Position numbers and translations under genes: made by a program. 64,000 nucleotides of DNA, taken from contig SVKU01000003.1 of assembly GCA_015068245.1 (NCBI GenBank), forward strand, positions 92,614 to 156,613. The letters run 5' to 3'. The stretch comes from Oscillospiraceae bacterium. GTDB lineage: Bacteria; Bacillota; Clostridia; Oscillospirales; Oscillospiraceae. The notes under the pieces were generated by a model. The model was given only the letters and a program-made list of their open reading frames with translations. It was not told where the DNA came from and did no database searches. Below are positions 45,020 through 53,546 of the stretch, one piece after another (position 1 is the first letter of the stretch; each line of letters starts with the position of its first letter).

Positions 45020-46825
45020 TCAGGTTGCAAATCCGGCATACTGAGTCATATAAAGCTCGTAGTATTTTCCTTTTTGACTCAGTAATTGCTCATGGCTGCC
45101 GTTTTCAACGATCTGCCCCTTATCCATAACAATGATAAGGTCAGCATCGCGAATGGTTGATAGTCTGTGAGCAATGACGATACTGGTACGGTTTTGCATT
45201 ATCGACTGCATGGCGTTTTGTATTACCTTTTCGGTTCGGGTATCGACATTGGAAGTGGCTTCGTCAAGAATAAGGATCTTCGGATCGGCCACAAAAGCTC
45301 TGGCGATTGCCAAGAGCTGACGCTGCCCCTGACTGATGTTGGAGCCGGAGGGAGACAGAATGGAATCAGCTCCCATTGGCATGGCATCGATCATATCCTT
45401 GATGCGGCACATACGGATAGCTTCGTCCAGCGCTTCTTGTGAAGCTTGCGCATTTGCGTACAAGAGATTGTTTTTTATGGAATCTTCAAACAAAAAGGTA
45501 TCCTGCAAAACTATGGAGACCTTTTTGCGCAATGCAATTCGGGAGATGTCATGAATACTCTGATTACCAATAAGAATGTCCCCGCCGTTGATATCGTACA
45601 AACGCATCAACAAGTTTACAATAGTGGTTTTTCCACTGCCGGTGGCACCAACAAGAGCAACCTTTTTGCCGGCAGGAACGGTCAGCGAAAAGTTTCGGAT
45701 CACAGGATACCCCGGGTCGTATGCAAAATCCACGTTTGAGAAAGTGACGGAATAGTTTGAATCACTGACGATGTCGTCACCGGACAGATCCTCGCTTTCT
45801 TCGTCCAAAATGGAGAATAAACGCTCGGCTCCGGCAATGGCCGTTTGAAGCTGGCCGTACACCTGAGCAATTTCGTTGATGGGACGGCTGAATTGTTTGG
45901 CATAGACGATAAAGGCGGAAATAACGCCAACGGAGATAAGCCCGTTGATAGCAAAGTAGCCGCCAAAGGCAGCGATGATAACAAAACCGATATTGCTTAT
46001 GCAATTCATAATAGGTCCCATAACACCGCTGAGAATATCTGTGCGGATACCTGCCTTTGTGAGTTGATCGGAGGTTTTGCAAAACTCTTCTGCAGTCAAT
46101 GTCTGATGATTGTATGCCACAACCGTCCGGTATCCTGAGATCATTTCCTCAACAGTGCCGTTAAGCTGTCCCAAAAGAGCCTGCCTTTTTCGGGAGTACT
46201 TTCGCACGTTTTTGGAAAGGATCTTTGTGGCAATAAGGGTGAGTATAACGGTTGCAAAGCTTAGGAGTGCAAGCTGCCAGCAGTACCACAGCATAATGGC
46301 AACCGTACCGATAATGGTCAGTATGCCGGAGAAAAACGACGGCAGAGATTGTGACACTGTGGTTGAGATGTTTTCAATGTCGTTTGTCATTCTGCTCATG
46401 ATATCACCGTGGGAGTGCGTATCAAGAAAACGGACGGGCAGAGTTATAACCTTGTCAAATAACTGGACTCGCATGCTGCTGACAATTCGTTGGCTGAGTT
46501 GTGCGCTGATTATGCCTTGAAGGAGCTGACTTCCGCAATGTAGCAGATAGACAGATATCATCAGCAGCAGTGCCCGGAAAAGACTGCCCTCTGCAGAACC
46601 GGCGATAATATCTATTGCTTTGCTTTGGAGACTTGGCGCAAAAACGCCGCAAAGAGTTCCGAAAACAACAACGCCAAGCATAGAAATGACCAACCATTTT
46701 TCTTTGGCAAAGTATGTAAGTATCCGCATCAGGCTCCTGCCGACGTTTTCGGCTTTTGTTACCTCTGCAAAACGCGAGCGATTGGTGCCGGGAACACTGA
46801 TGTTTGTTTGCTTGCTGTCAGCCAT
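45020..46825 (-). CDS. Heterodimeric ABC exporter, half-transporter with the intact ATPase motifs
   Basis: A 601-aa half-transporter: six membrane helices (about 50-340) and a nucleotide-binding domain. Walker A GATGSGKTTIVNLL, Walker B ILILDEATSNVD (catalytic Glu present) and the H-loop IVIAHRLSTIRDAD are intact, but the signature is ISQGQ rather than LSGGQ. It complements the partner encoded just upstream. The start at 46825 overlaps the partner stop by 8 nt; GGAGAGGAG is inside the partner gene. Heterodimers of this type (BmrCD, TM287/288) export drugs or lipids. Confidence 0.92.
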   Translation of the reverse strand: MADSKQTNISVPGTNRSRFAEVTKAENVGRSLMRILTYFAKEKWLVISMLGVVVFGTLCGVFAPSLQSKAIDIIAGSAEGSLFRALLLMISVYLLHCGSQLLQGIISAQLSQRIVSSMRVQLFDKVITLPVRFLDTHSHGDIMSRMTNDIENISTTVSQSLPSFFSGILTIIGTVAIMLWYCWQLALLSFATVILTLIATKILSKNVRKYSRKRQALLGQLNGTVEEMISGYRTVVAYNHQTLTAEEFCKTSDQLTKAGIRTDILSGVMGPIMNCISNIGFVIIAAFGGYFAINGLISVGVISAFIVYAKQFSRPINEIAQVYGQLQTAIAGAERLFSILDEESEDLSGDDIVSDSNYSVTFSNVDFAYDPGYPVIRNFSLTVPAGKKVALVGATGSGKTTIVNLLMRLYDINGGDILIGNQSIHDISRIALRKKVSIVLQDTFLFEDSIKNNLLYANAQASQEALDEAIRMCRIKDMIDAMPMGADSILSPSGSNISQGQRQLLAIARAFVADPKILILDEATSNVDTRTEKVIQNAMQSIMQNRTSIVIAHRLSTIRDADLIIVMDKGQIVENGSHEQLLSQKGKYYELYMTQYAGFAT

Positions 46826-48557
46826 TGATGTCACTCTCCTCTCCCATCTGGGAATCATAGATATCCCTGTAGGTCTTGCAGCCTGCTATTAACTCGGCAT
46901 GAGAACCAACGGATACTATCTGACCATCTTCCAGAACCACGATGCGGTCTGCCTGACGTACGGAAGCTATCCGTTGTGCAATGATGATTTTTGTAGCGTG
47001 AGGTGCACTCTCCCTCAATGCATTGTACAGATTGGCTTCGGTTTTCAGATCCAAAGCACTTGTGGAGTCATCGAATATTAGTATTTCAGCTTTTTTTAGT
47101 ATAGCTCGGGCGATGGATATTCGTTGCTTCTGCCCTCCGGAAAGACTCATGCCGCGCTCGGCAACCAGTGTGTCATAACCATTTGCGGTTGATAAGATGA
47201 AATCGTCCGCCTGGGCAATGGATGCGGCCTTTTGAATGGAGGGGAGTTCTGCGCAGGAATCGCCCCATGAGATATTTTCCTGTATAGAACGGCTGAACAG
47301 TTCACTTTTTTGCAGGACAAAGGCTATTTTCTCCCGCAGAACAGTTTGGTCATATTCACGAACATCAACTCCGTCTACCAAAACAGAACCTTTGGAGATA
47401 TCATAGAATCGAGGGATAAGATTAACAAGAGAGGATTTGCCGCTGCCCGTAGCACCCATTATGGCAACGGTTTCTCCGGGAGTAATGGTGAGATCAATGT
47501 TTTTCAAAATAACATGATTACTGCCTTCGTATGAGAAAGACACATTACGGAACTCGATTTTTCCTTTTGATTTTGTGACACCTGAAAAACTGCCGTTTTT
47601 GAGCTGAGGCTGGCTGTTGAGAATCTCTTTGATGCGTTTCCAGGAAACCGCACCGCAGGAGATGTTTTGGAACAACATAACAAGCATCATTATGCCGTTT
47701 AGAAGCTGAGTTGTATAGGTAATGCCGGCCATAATGGTTCCGGGACTGACAGCTCCGCTGCTGACTTCAAAGGAACCTATCACCAAAATGAGAAGCACCA
47801 CTACATACATCATTGCGTTCATGATGGGGTTCATAAAAGCAAAGATAATAAGCACACGGAGTTGGGTTTTTATAAGTTCGTCATTGGCTTTTCCAAAACG
47901 AATTTTTTCGTGAATCTCTTTGACGCAGGCCTTGATTATTCGAATGCCGGAAATGTCTTCCTGCATGATGGAGTTGACCTTGTCCAGCTGGTTCTGAAGC
48001 TTTGAGAATAAAGGGCTGGCCTTATGCAGGCAAACTATAATGCAGCACACAATGCAGGGGAACGCACACAGCACCACCAGGCCAAAACGGAAGTTCAGAC
48101 GAAACATAAAATATATGCTGCCAAACATCAGCATGGATGTTCGCACCATGCCTCTTACAAACTGAGACACAAGGTTTTGCACCTGAGTGATATCGTTGGT
48201 GATCCTTGTTATCAGTGAACCTGTACCAAACCGGTCTATTTGAGAGAAAGAAAATGCCATAATACTGCGAAAACAGTCTTTGCGCATATCGTTGCCGATG
48301 TTTTGACCGGTCATTTGAACAAACACGTTGTTCATTGCGCCGCACAGTCCACCAAAGAGAACGAGAACAATCATAATGATTCCGTTCTTCCAGACAATGC
48401 CGAGGTCGCCCACACCGTTGTTGTTGATACCCAGAACACCGTTATCAACGATTTCACTCAGGATCTCGGGCTGAAGCAGATCCATAAGCACTTCGCCAAC
48501 CATGAACATCGCTGCCAATACAGCATAGGGCAGATACTTTTTTATGTACTTCCACAT
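46818..48557 (-). CDS. Heterodimeric ABC exporter, half-transporter with the degenerate site
   Basis: A 579-aa half-transporter with six membrane helices and an ATPase domain. Walker A is GATGSGKSSLVNLI and the signature LSGGQ is intact, but Walker B reads ILIFDDSTSALD (Asp in place of the catalytic Glu) and the H-loop is IIIAQRIASV (Gln in place of His). These changes, with the altered signature of the partner, make one composite ATP site catalytically weak, as in known heterodimeric exporters. I use the ATG at 48557, which starts the usual N-terminus MWKYIKKYLPY; the frame is open further upstream to 48683. It is the first gene of the operon. Confidence 0.92.
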   Translation of the reverse strand: MWKYIKKYLPYAVLAAMFMVGEVLMDLLQPEILSEIVDNGVLGINNNGVGDLGIVWKNGIIMIVLVLFGGLCGAMNNVFVQMTGQNIGNDMRKDCFRSIMAFSFSQIDRFGTGSLITRITNDITQVQNLVSQFVRGMVRTSMLMFGSIYFMFRLNFRFGLVVLCAFPCIVCCIIVCLHKASPLFSKLQNQLDKVNSIMQEDISGIRIIKACVKEIHEKIRFGKANDELIKTQLRVLIIFAFMNPIMNAMMYVVVLLILVIGSFEVSSGAVSPGTIMAGITYTTQLLNGIMMLVMLFQNISCGAVSWKRIKEILNSQPQLKNGSFSGVTKSKGKIEFRNVSFSYEGSNHVILKNIDLTITPGETVAIMGATGSGKSSLVNLIPRFYDISKGSVLVDGVDVREYDQTVLREKIAFVLQKSELFSRSIQENISWGDSCAELPSIQKAASIAQADDFILSTANGYDTLVAERGMSLSGGQKQRISIARAILKKAEILIFDDSTSALDLKTEANLYNALRESAPHATKIIIAQRIASVRQADRIVVLEDGQIVSVGSHAELIAGCKTYRDIYDSQMGEESDING

Positions 48558-48685
48558 GTTTTCAGATACCTTCTTATTGTGATTTTTGAATACTTGTCGT
48601 TGGAAAAACATGACAATTATACTCCAATAAAACGCAAAAGTCAAGGTACCTAATAAAACTGCTTGCATACGAGATTTAGGCATAA

Positions 48686-48719
48686 AAAAACCGAAGGGTC
48701 AATTGACCCTTCGGTTTTT
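48686..48719 (-). terminator. Terminator of lipoprotein 3
   Basis: A 17-nt-arm palindrome, AAAAACCGAAGGGTC core, flanked by T on the minus strand. It begins 11 nt after the lipoprotein stop. Confidence 0.9.
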
Positions 48720-48729
48720 CAGGTTTAAA

Positions 48730-50466
48730 TTACTTGGCCATGTAGCGATCGTAAGCAGCCTGCTTCAGATCGATGTTCTCCTGCATGCCCATCTGATACA
48801 TGATGTCGAGGTATTCCTGCCAGGTCTGTTCGTTCAGTTCTTTTTCGCCGGTAACGAACAGGGAGCGGGTCTCGTCACAGTAGGTTTCGTATTCGGAAGA
48901 GTTGGAAGCGTAGATTTCGATTTCTTCGGCAGTCAGCATAGCAACAACGGGGAAAGCGTCACGGTTGTCGCGGCAGGAAGCCCAGATCTCGAAAGCGGCA
49001 GCTTCGTCTTCGTTGAAGGAAACCAGCAGCTTGGAGTTGGAAGCCCAGGTGGGAGTGCTGTTACGGCCGGTGTAGATGGAGATAGCATCGCCGGCAGCGA
49101 TATCGGGGTTGTTGGTAACCATTTCGGTGTAGTAGGGCTTGCCGTCCTCGCCGATTTCGCAGGTTTCGCCAACGACACCGTAGTTGGCAAGGATGATGCC
49201 TTCTTCGGTGAACCAGAAGTCCCAATACTTAACAGCAAGTTCGGGGTTTTCGCAAGCGGTGGTGATAGCAACACGTTCGCCGCCGAAGTCGTATTCGGTG
49301 GTATCAACGTGAACCTTTTCGCCCTTCTCGTGGACGGGGTCATAACCGGCAGTGATGCGGAAGTCGGGGTCAACAGCGTTGCGGCTGTACATGGACATCA
49401 TGGGAGCGCCGTTGAAGAATACGCCGACCTTGTCGTTGCAGATCTCAGCCATACCGGCAGAGGCCATGGCACCGGCTTCGGAGGGGAAGTCCTTGGAGAT
49501 GAGGCCTTCGGCAACCCAGTCACGGAGCATGCACAGGTAGTCATAGTATTCGTCAGCTACGAGGCCGCACTTGACTTCGCCGTCGTTAACGTACCAGTAG
49601 CTTTCCTTGGCGTTGGCGGAACCAAAAGTGGAGGTGATTCCGAAGCCGCCTACGAAGAAGTTGTCGTTACCAACGAGGTTGGAGTCGAACATGATAGGCT
49701 TGGTAGCGCCCATTTCGGTCTTGAAAGCCATCAGAACGTCATGATACTCATCGTAGGTTTCGGGCTTTTCCAGACCCAGCTCATCCAGCCAGTCCTGACG
49801 GATGAAAGCGCCAAAGAAGGGGCCAAGGAAGTCGGAGAACAGCTCGTAGAAGGATACGATGTGTCCGCCAACGGTCTTGGTTGCGGCTGTGAGGAAGGGA
49901 GTCTGGGTACGATAGTAGTTGTAGTTGGGAGCGTATTCGGCAATGAGATCGGTCAGGTCGATGACGATCTCTTCTTCAACGGCATAGTCAGCACCGTTGG
50001 AGAAGTTGCCGGTACCGGCGATGAAGTCGGTGTAGTCGCCGGAAGCGATCATCAGGTTGAACTTTTCGCTGGCGGTCATAAAGTCGGCTTCGTCGAAGTC
50101 GAGGTAGACGTTGGTCAGCTCAAAGGACTTGTTCCAGTGCTTGTACTCGGAGTAGGAAGATACATAGTTGGAAGCTGCGCCACCGGGGCCGGAAAGGAAG
50201 AAGCTGAAATGTACTTCTTCTTCGGTCAGGGGCAGTTCGATGGGGGTACGGGTGTCGACGACTGCTTCGTCGGCAACAACGTCTTCCAGTTCGGCGCTGG
50301 GAGCTTCAACAACAGCGTCATCTGCGGGAGCGGGCTCTTCGACGGGAGCGTCTTCCACAACGGCTTCGGGCTCTTCAGCGGGAGCTTCTTCTTTGCTGCC
50401 GCAGCCGGCAAGCAGAGCCAGCATCATGCAGACAGCCAGAAGCAGGGCCAGAATTCTTCTGTTCAT
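48730..50466 (-). CDS. Extracellular solute-binding lipoprotein (paralog 3 of 4)
   Basis: A 578-aa lipoprotein. Signal peptide MNRRILALLLAVCMMLALL with lipobox ALLAGC (Cys about 22), then an acidic Glu/Ala/Pro/Asp linker to about 70. The binding domain has EKFNLMIASGDYTDFIAG, FSNGADYAVEEEIVIDLTD and ends QMGMQENIDLKQAAYDRYM, shared with the other three. The start at 50466 has AAAGAAGGAGA upstream. No ABC permease adjoins; the exporter upstream is of a different class and cannot serve as an importer partner by sequence. Confidence 0.85.
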   Translation of the reverse strand: MNRRILALLLAVCMMLALLAGCGSKEEAPAEEPEAVVEDAPVEEPAPADDAVVEAPSAELEDVVADEAVVDTRTPIELPLTEEEVHFSFFLSGPGGAASNYVSSYSEYKHWNKSFELTNVYLDFDEADFMTASEKFNLMIASGDYTDFIAGTGNFSNGADYAVEEEIVIDLTDLIAEYAPNYNYYRTQTPFLTAATKTVGGHIVSFYELFSDFLGPFFGAFIRQDWLDELGLEKPETYDEYHDVLMAFKTEMGATKPIMFDSNLVGNDNFFVGGFGITSTFGSANAKESYWYVNDGEVKCGLVADEYYDYLCMLRDWVAEGLISKDFPSEAGAMASAGMAEICNDKVGVFFNGAPMMSMYSRNAVDPDFRITAGYDPVHEKGEKVHVDTTEYDFGGERVAITTACENPELAVKYWDFWFTEEGIILANYGVVGETCEIGEDGKPYYTEMVTNNPDIAAGDAISIYTGRNSTPTWASNSKLLVSFNEDEAAAFEIWASCRDNRDAFPVVAMLTAEEIEIYASNSSEYETYCDETRSLFVTGEKELNEQTWQEYLDIMYQMGMQENIDLKQAAYDRYMAK

Positions 50467-50544
50467 GGTTTCTCCTTCTTTCAAAATAAAAATTATAGTG
50501 CAGCAGACGCAGAGCTTGGAAAACCTGCATCTTTGCTACACTAT

Positions 50545-50574
50545 ATTTTATCATATTCTATTATTGGTTTTCAA
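50545..50574 (-). promoter_or_regulatory. Promoter of lipoprotein 3
   Basis: On the minus strand TTGAAA (50574-50569), an 18-nt spacer and TAAAAT (50550-50545). Confidence 0.5.
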
Positions 50575-50634
50575 TGGGATTATTGCAACAATTTGTACAT
50601 ACGGCTACAAAAAGCGCAATTATGGACTGAATTA

Positions 50635-51324
50635 TCACACCACATATAACAGTATGCAGAAAAACTGCAAAACACTTCCCAGGAGAACGAAAACGTGAAA
50701 AACGCTGTGAATGAATTTGATGTTCTTTTTCTTTCCCACCATATACAGCACAGCACCGATGGTATAGGCGATTCCTCCGGTCAGCAGCAGGACAAAGCCG
50801 GTTACAGTTACTGCTTTTATGACTTGCGGGAGAGTGAATATAACAAGCCAGCCCATGCCGAGATAAGTTATCATGGAAAACTTCTTGAACGACTTCAGGT
50901 CAATAGCGTTGAGCGTAATTCCCAATGCTGCCAAAACCCAGATGATGCCGAACATCACCCACCCCAGAGCAGGGTATAGCGGCCTGACAGAACTGAGAGC
51001 TATGGGAGTGTAAGTTCCTGCAATAAGCAGAAACACGCTGCAGTGATCAAGGATCTGCATCACTTTTTTGCCGGTAAGTCTTGGGCTGAGACCGTGGTAT
51101 ATGCTGGACATGGTGTACAGTATTATCATGGACGCTCCGTAAATCGCACCGGAGACCACACCCCAGACATTGTGATGCTTAGCGGCAAAGATCACGCACA
51201 AAACAGTGGCGGTGATGCCAAAGGCTCCGCCAAAAATATGAGTTACCATGTTGGCAACTTCTTCACCGGTGGAGTATCCGGGCAGTATCCTGTCTTTCAG
51301 CTTTGTTCGTTTCAATGCACACAC
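50635..51324 (-). CDS. Hemolysin III / TrhA family membrane protein
   Basis: A 229-aa protein with seven hydrophobic segments of the HlyIII/PAQR family. The conserved polar residues are in THIFGGAFG, SSIYHGL, LDHCSVFLLIAGTYTP and IHSVFHVFVLLG. TrhA-type members influence membrane fluidity; haemolysis is not implied by the sequence. The start is GTG at 51324 or more likely TTG at 51315, since AAAGGCGG lies 8 nt before the TTG. It is monocistronic. Confidence 0.88.
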   Translation of the reverse strand: MCALKRTKLKDRILPGYSTGEEVANMVTHIFGGAFGITATVLCVIFAAKHHNVWGVVSGAIYGASMIILYTMSSIYHGLSPRLTGKKVMQILDHCSVFLLIAGTYTPIALSSVRPLYPALGWVMFGIIWVLAALGITLNAIDLKSFKKFSMITYLGMGWLVIFTLPQVIKAVTVTGFVLLLTGGIAYTIGAVLYMVGKKKNIKFIHSVFHVFVLLGSVLQFFCILLYVV

Positions 51325-51461
51325 CGCCTTTGCGATATTGATAACCAGATTTACTAATATGATATATCAGATGTGCGCAAAAAGCAATATCGGAAATTTG
51401 AAGGTTTTGTTAATTTTGGAAACAAACAAGACCGGTGCACGAAAACAATGCCATTAAATTA

Positions 51462-51588
51462 AGCTGTCATCTCGAACGCCACAGTCGGCTTTGCCGGCCT
51501 ATGGCGGAGAGATCCCCTCCTTAAGATGGGGATTCCTCCATCGCAAGGTCAGCGGAGCTGACCTCTCAATGTTCGAAATGGCAGCTTC
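51462..51588. repeat. Palindromic repeat, 'AAGCTGTCATCTCGAACG' family
   Basis: AAGCTGTCATCTCGAACG pairs with GTTCGAAATGGCAGCTT over 127 bp, with inner arms GGAGAGATCCCC and GGGGATTCCTCC. It lies between genes of the same strand and can terminate lipoprotein 4. Confidence 0.72.
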
Positions 51589-51635
51589 TTTAATTTGATG
51601 ACACAGTGTCTGAACACCGGTCTTTTGAAATTGAA

Positions 51636-53393
51636 TTATTTTGCAGCGTATCTGTCGTAAGCTGCCTGATATATTTCGATGCAGTCTTCGATACCCATGT
51701 CATAAACCTGGTCGATGAAAGAGTCCCATTCGTCAAAGGACTTATCGCCGGTCATAAACTTGGACAGGTTTTCGGAAACAAAGGTGTCGATATCTGCGTA
51801 AATGGTTGAGTATTCGGAGCCTTCGTCCGCAGTCATGGCAACGGCATTGGGGATTGTGTAGTCGTACTCAACATTGTAGGACCAGATCTCATCCGCAGCT
51901 TTCATAGCGTCGGAATACTTATAATAGTCACCATAGATATCGTAAATAAGGTTGATCTGCAGAACATATTTTGCGTTGTAGATCATGGAGTTGTAACCGT
52001 CGGGAGGAGTGATCATCTGCTGAGTCCAGGCGGGTTCGCCGTTTTCGTCCAGATAGTAGGACTCGCCCTCAACACCCCAACGCTGAACTCTGGTCATTTC
52101 CTTGCTGTACCAAAAGTCGTTCCACTTCATGGCCAGTTCCACGTTCTCGCAGGCTGAGGTGATGGTGATACCCTGGCTGTTGACAAGGGTGGGAACGGAG
52201 CCAAAATGCAGGATATCGTCTTCGTTCATACGGAGATTGTAGGTGGCTTCCACAAGGAAGTCGCCGTTGTAATAATCCTCGCCGGCCAGCTGATAGTCGT
52301 CCATCATGGAACAGCGGTTGTTCAGAACGCCGGAAACGCCGGTGGTGATATTGATGGTGTATATATTGCTCAGCGGCTTGTCGTTGTCGGTCTGGTAGGT
52401 TGGGGATACAAGACCTTCATCGATCCACTGACGGATCATCATCAGATAATCTTTATAGCCTTCGTCCAGCAGACCAAACTTCAGCTGACCGTCCCGGGCA
52501 TAGTAGGTACCGTTAGCGTTCATCATGCCGGCAGTACTGGCACCAAGAGTGCCATAGCCGCCGATGAGAGCGTTGACATTGGTTTCGGCGGAAAGAAGCA
52601 GAGGTTCTGCAGCACCGAATTCGGTTTTGAAAGCGGTCAGAACATCGTGCATCTGTTCATAGGTTTTGGGCTTTTCCATACCCAGCTTGTCCAGCCAGTC
52701 CTGACGGATAATAAGGCCCTGGTCGGTCAGAGGCTCGGCATTGTTGATGCAGTAGAAAGCAACGATGTTGCCTTCGTCGGTGATGATGTCTTTCTTTGCA
52801 GCACCGCCATCCATGTTCAGAAGATAATGATAGTTGGGAGCGTATTCTTCTATATAGGGAGTCAGGTCGATGGCGAATTCCTCTTCGACAGCCAGATCAA
52901 GACCGCCGTTGTAGTTCATGCGGTGGACCATATCCGGCCAGTCGCCGGAAACTACCATCAGGTTGAACTGTTCGGTGGAGGTGCCTTCGTTGGTGATTTT
53001 GAAATCAATGTGAACACCGGTGTAGTCTTCCATCTGGAGATAAACCGGATGGGAAGCAAAACCGTCTTCGTAGAAGGTGGTCAGACCGATGATGGAGTCA
53101 GTCCACAGCAGAAAACTGGCATCATCGTTTTCATCTACCAGGGGATAGGAAGTGAAGTCAAGACCGTCGGTGTAGTCGACCTCCACCGCGGGTTCTTCGG
53201 GAACTCCTTCGAGTGCGGCATCTTCAGCGGGAGCTTCTTCAGGTACAGCTTCTTCGGCGGGAGCACTTTCCTCAACAGGAACGGTGCTTTCGACTGCGGG
53301 AGCTTCGGCAGCTTCTTCCTTGCTGCTGCAGCCTGCCATTAAGGAAACCAGCATGGCCGAAACGAGAAGCATAACAAGCAAACGTTTTTTCAT
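51636..53393 (-). CDS. Extracellular solute-binding lipoprotein (paralog 4 of 4)
   Basis: A 585-aa lipoprotein. Signal MKKRLLVMLLVSAMLVSL with lipobox SLMAGC (Cys about 22), an acidic Glu/Ala/Pro linker to about 70, then the binding domain with TEQFNLMVVSGDWPDMV, MNYNGGLDLAVEEEFAIDLT, and the end DMGIEDCIEIYQAAYDRYA. The start at 53393 follows AAGGAGG. It is closest in its C-terminus to paralog 2. There are no adjacent permease genes. Confidence 0.85.
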   Translation of the reverse strand: MKKRLLVMLLVSAMLVSLMAGCSSKEEAAEAPAVESTVPVEESAPAEEAVPEEAPAEDAALEGVPEEPAVEVDYTDGLDFTSYPLVDENDDASFLLWTDSIIGLTTFYEDGFASHPVYLQMEDYTGVHIDFKITNEGTSTEQFNLMVVSGDWPDMVHRMNYNGGLDLAVEEEFAIDLTPYIEEYAPNYHYLLNMDGGAAKKDIITDEGNIVAFYCINNAEPLTDQGLIIRQDWLDKLGMEKPKTYEQMHDVLTAFKTEFGAAEPLLLSAETNVNALIGGYGTLGASTAGMMNANGTYYARDGQLKFGLLDEGYKDYLMMIRQWIDEGLVSPTYQTDNDKPLSNIYTINITTGVSGVLNNRCSMMDDYQLAGEDYYNGDFLVEATYNLRMNEDDILHFGSVPTLVNSQGITITSACENVELAMKWNDFWYSKEMTRVQRWGVEGESYYLDENGEPAWTQQMITPPDGYNSMIYNAKYVLQINLIYDIYGDYYKYSDAMKAADEIWSYNVEYDYTIPNAVAMTADEGSEYSTIYADIDTFVSENLSKFMTGDKSFDEWDSFIDQVYDMGIEDCIEIYQAAYDRYAAK

Positions 53394-53427
53394 AAGAGCC
53401 TCCTTGTAATTATTCAGTACACAATAA

Positions 53428-53456
53428 AATATAGTACATCCGCAATTTACAAGCAA
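53428..53456 (-). promoter_or_regulatory. Promoter of lipoprotein 4
   Basis: On the minus strand TTGCTT (53456-53451), 17-nt spacer, TATATT (53433-53428). Confidence 0.6.
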
Positions 53457-53493
53457 TTCCAATTGAAAGGACAATTATTCTGTGGGGGAATAA

Positions 53494-53541
53494 AAAGCTG
53501 CCATTTCACTTAGCTTACGCACGTTTCGAAATGGCAGCTTT
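53494..53541 (-). terminator. Terminator after the SLC13-type gene
   Basis: AAAGCTGCCATTTC pairs with GAAATGGCAGCTTT, T-rich on the minus side; 5 nt after the transporter stop. The arms resemble the ends of the GTCATTTCGA repeat family. Confidence 0.8.
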
Positions 53542-53546
53542 ATTTG

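Noticed and set aside
48703..50649. A 648-codon frame antisense to lipoprotein 3
   Set aside because: A shadow caused by strong codon bias; the other strand has a lipobox and conserved motifs. The same applies to 16997-18868, 41913-43070 and 52206-53342.
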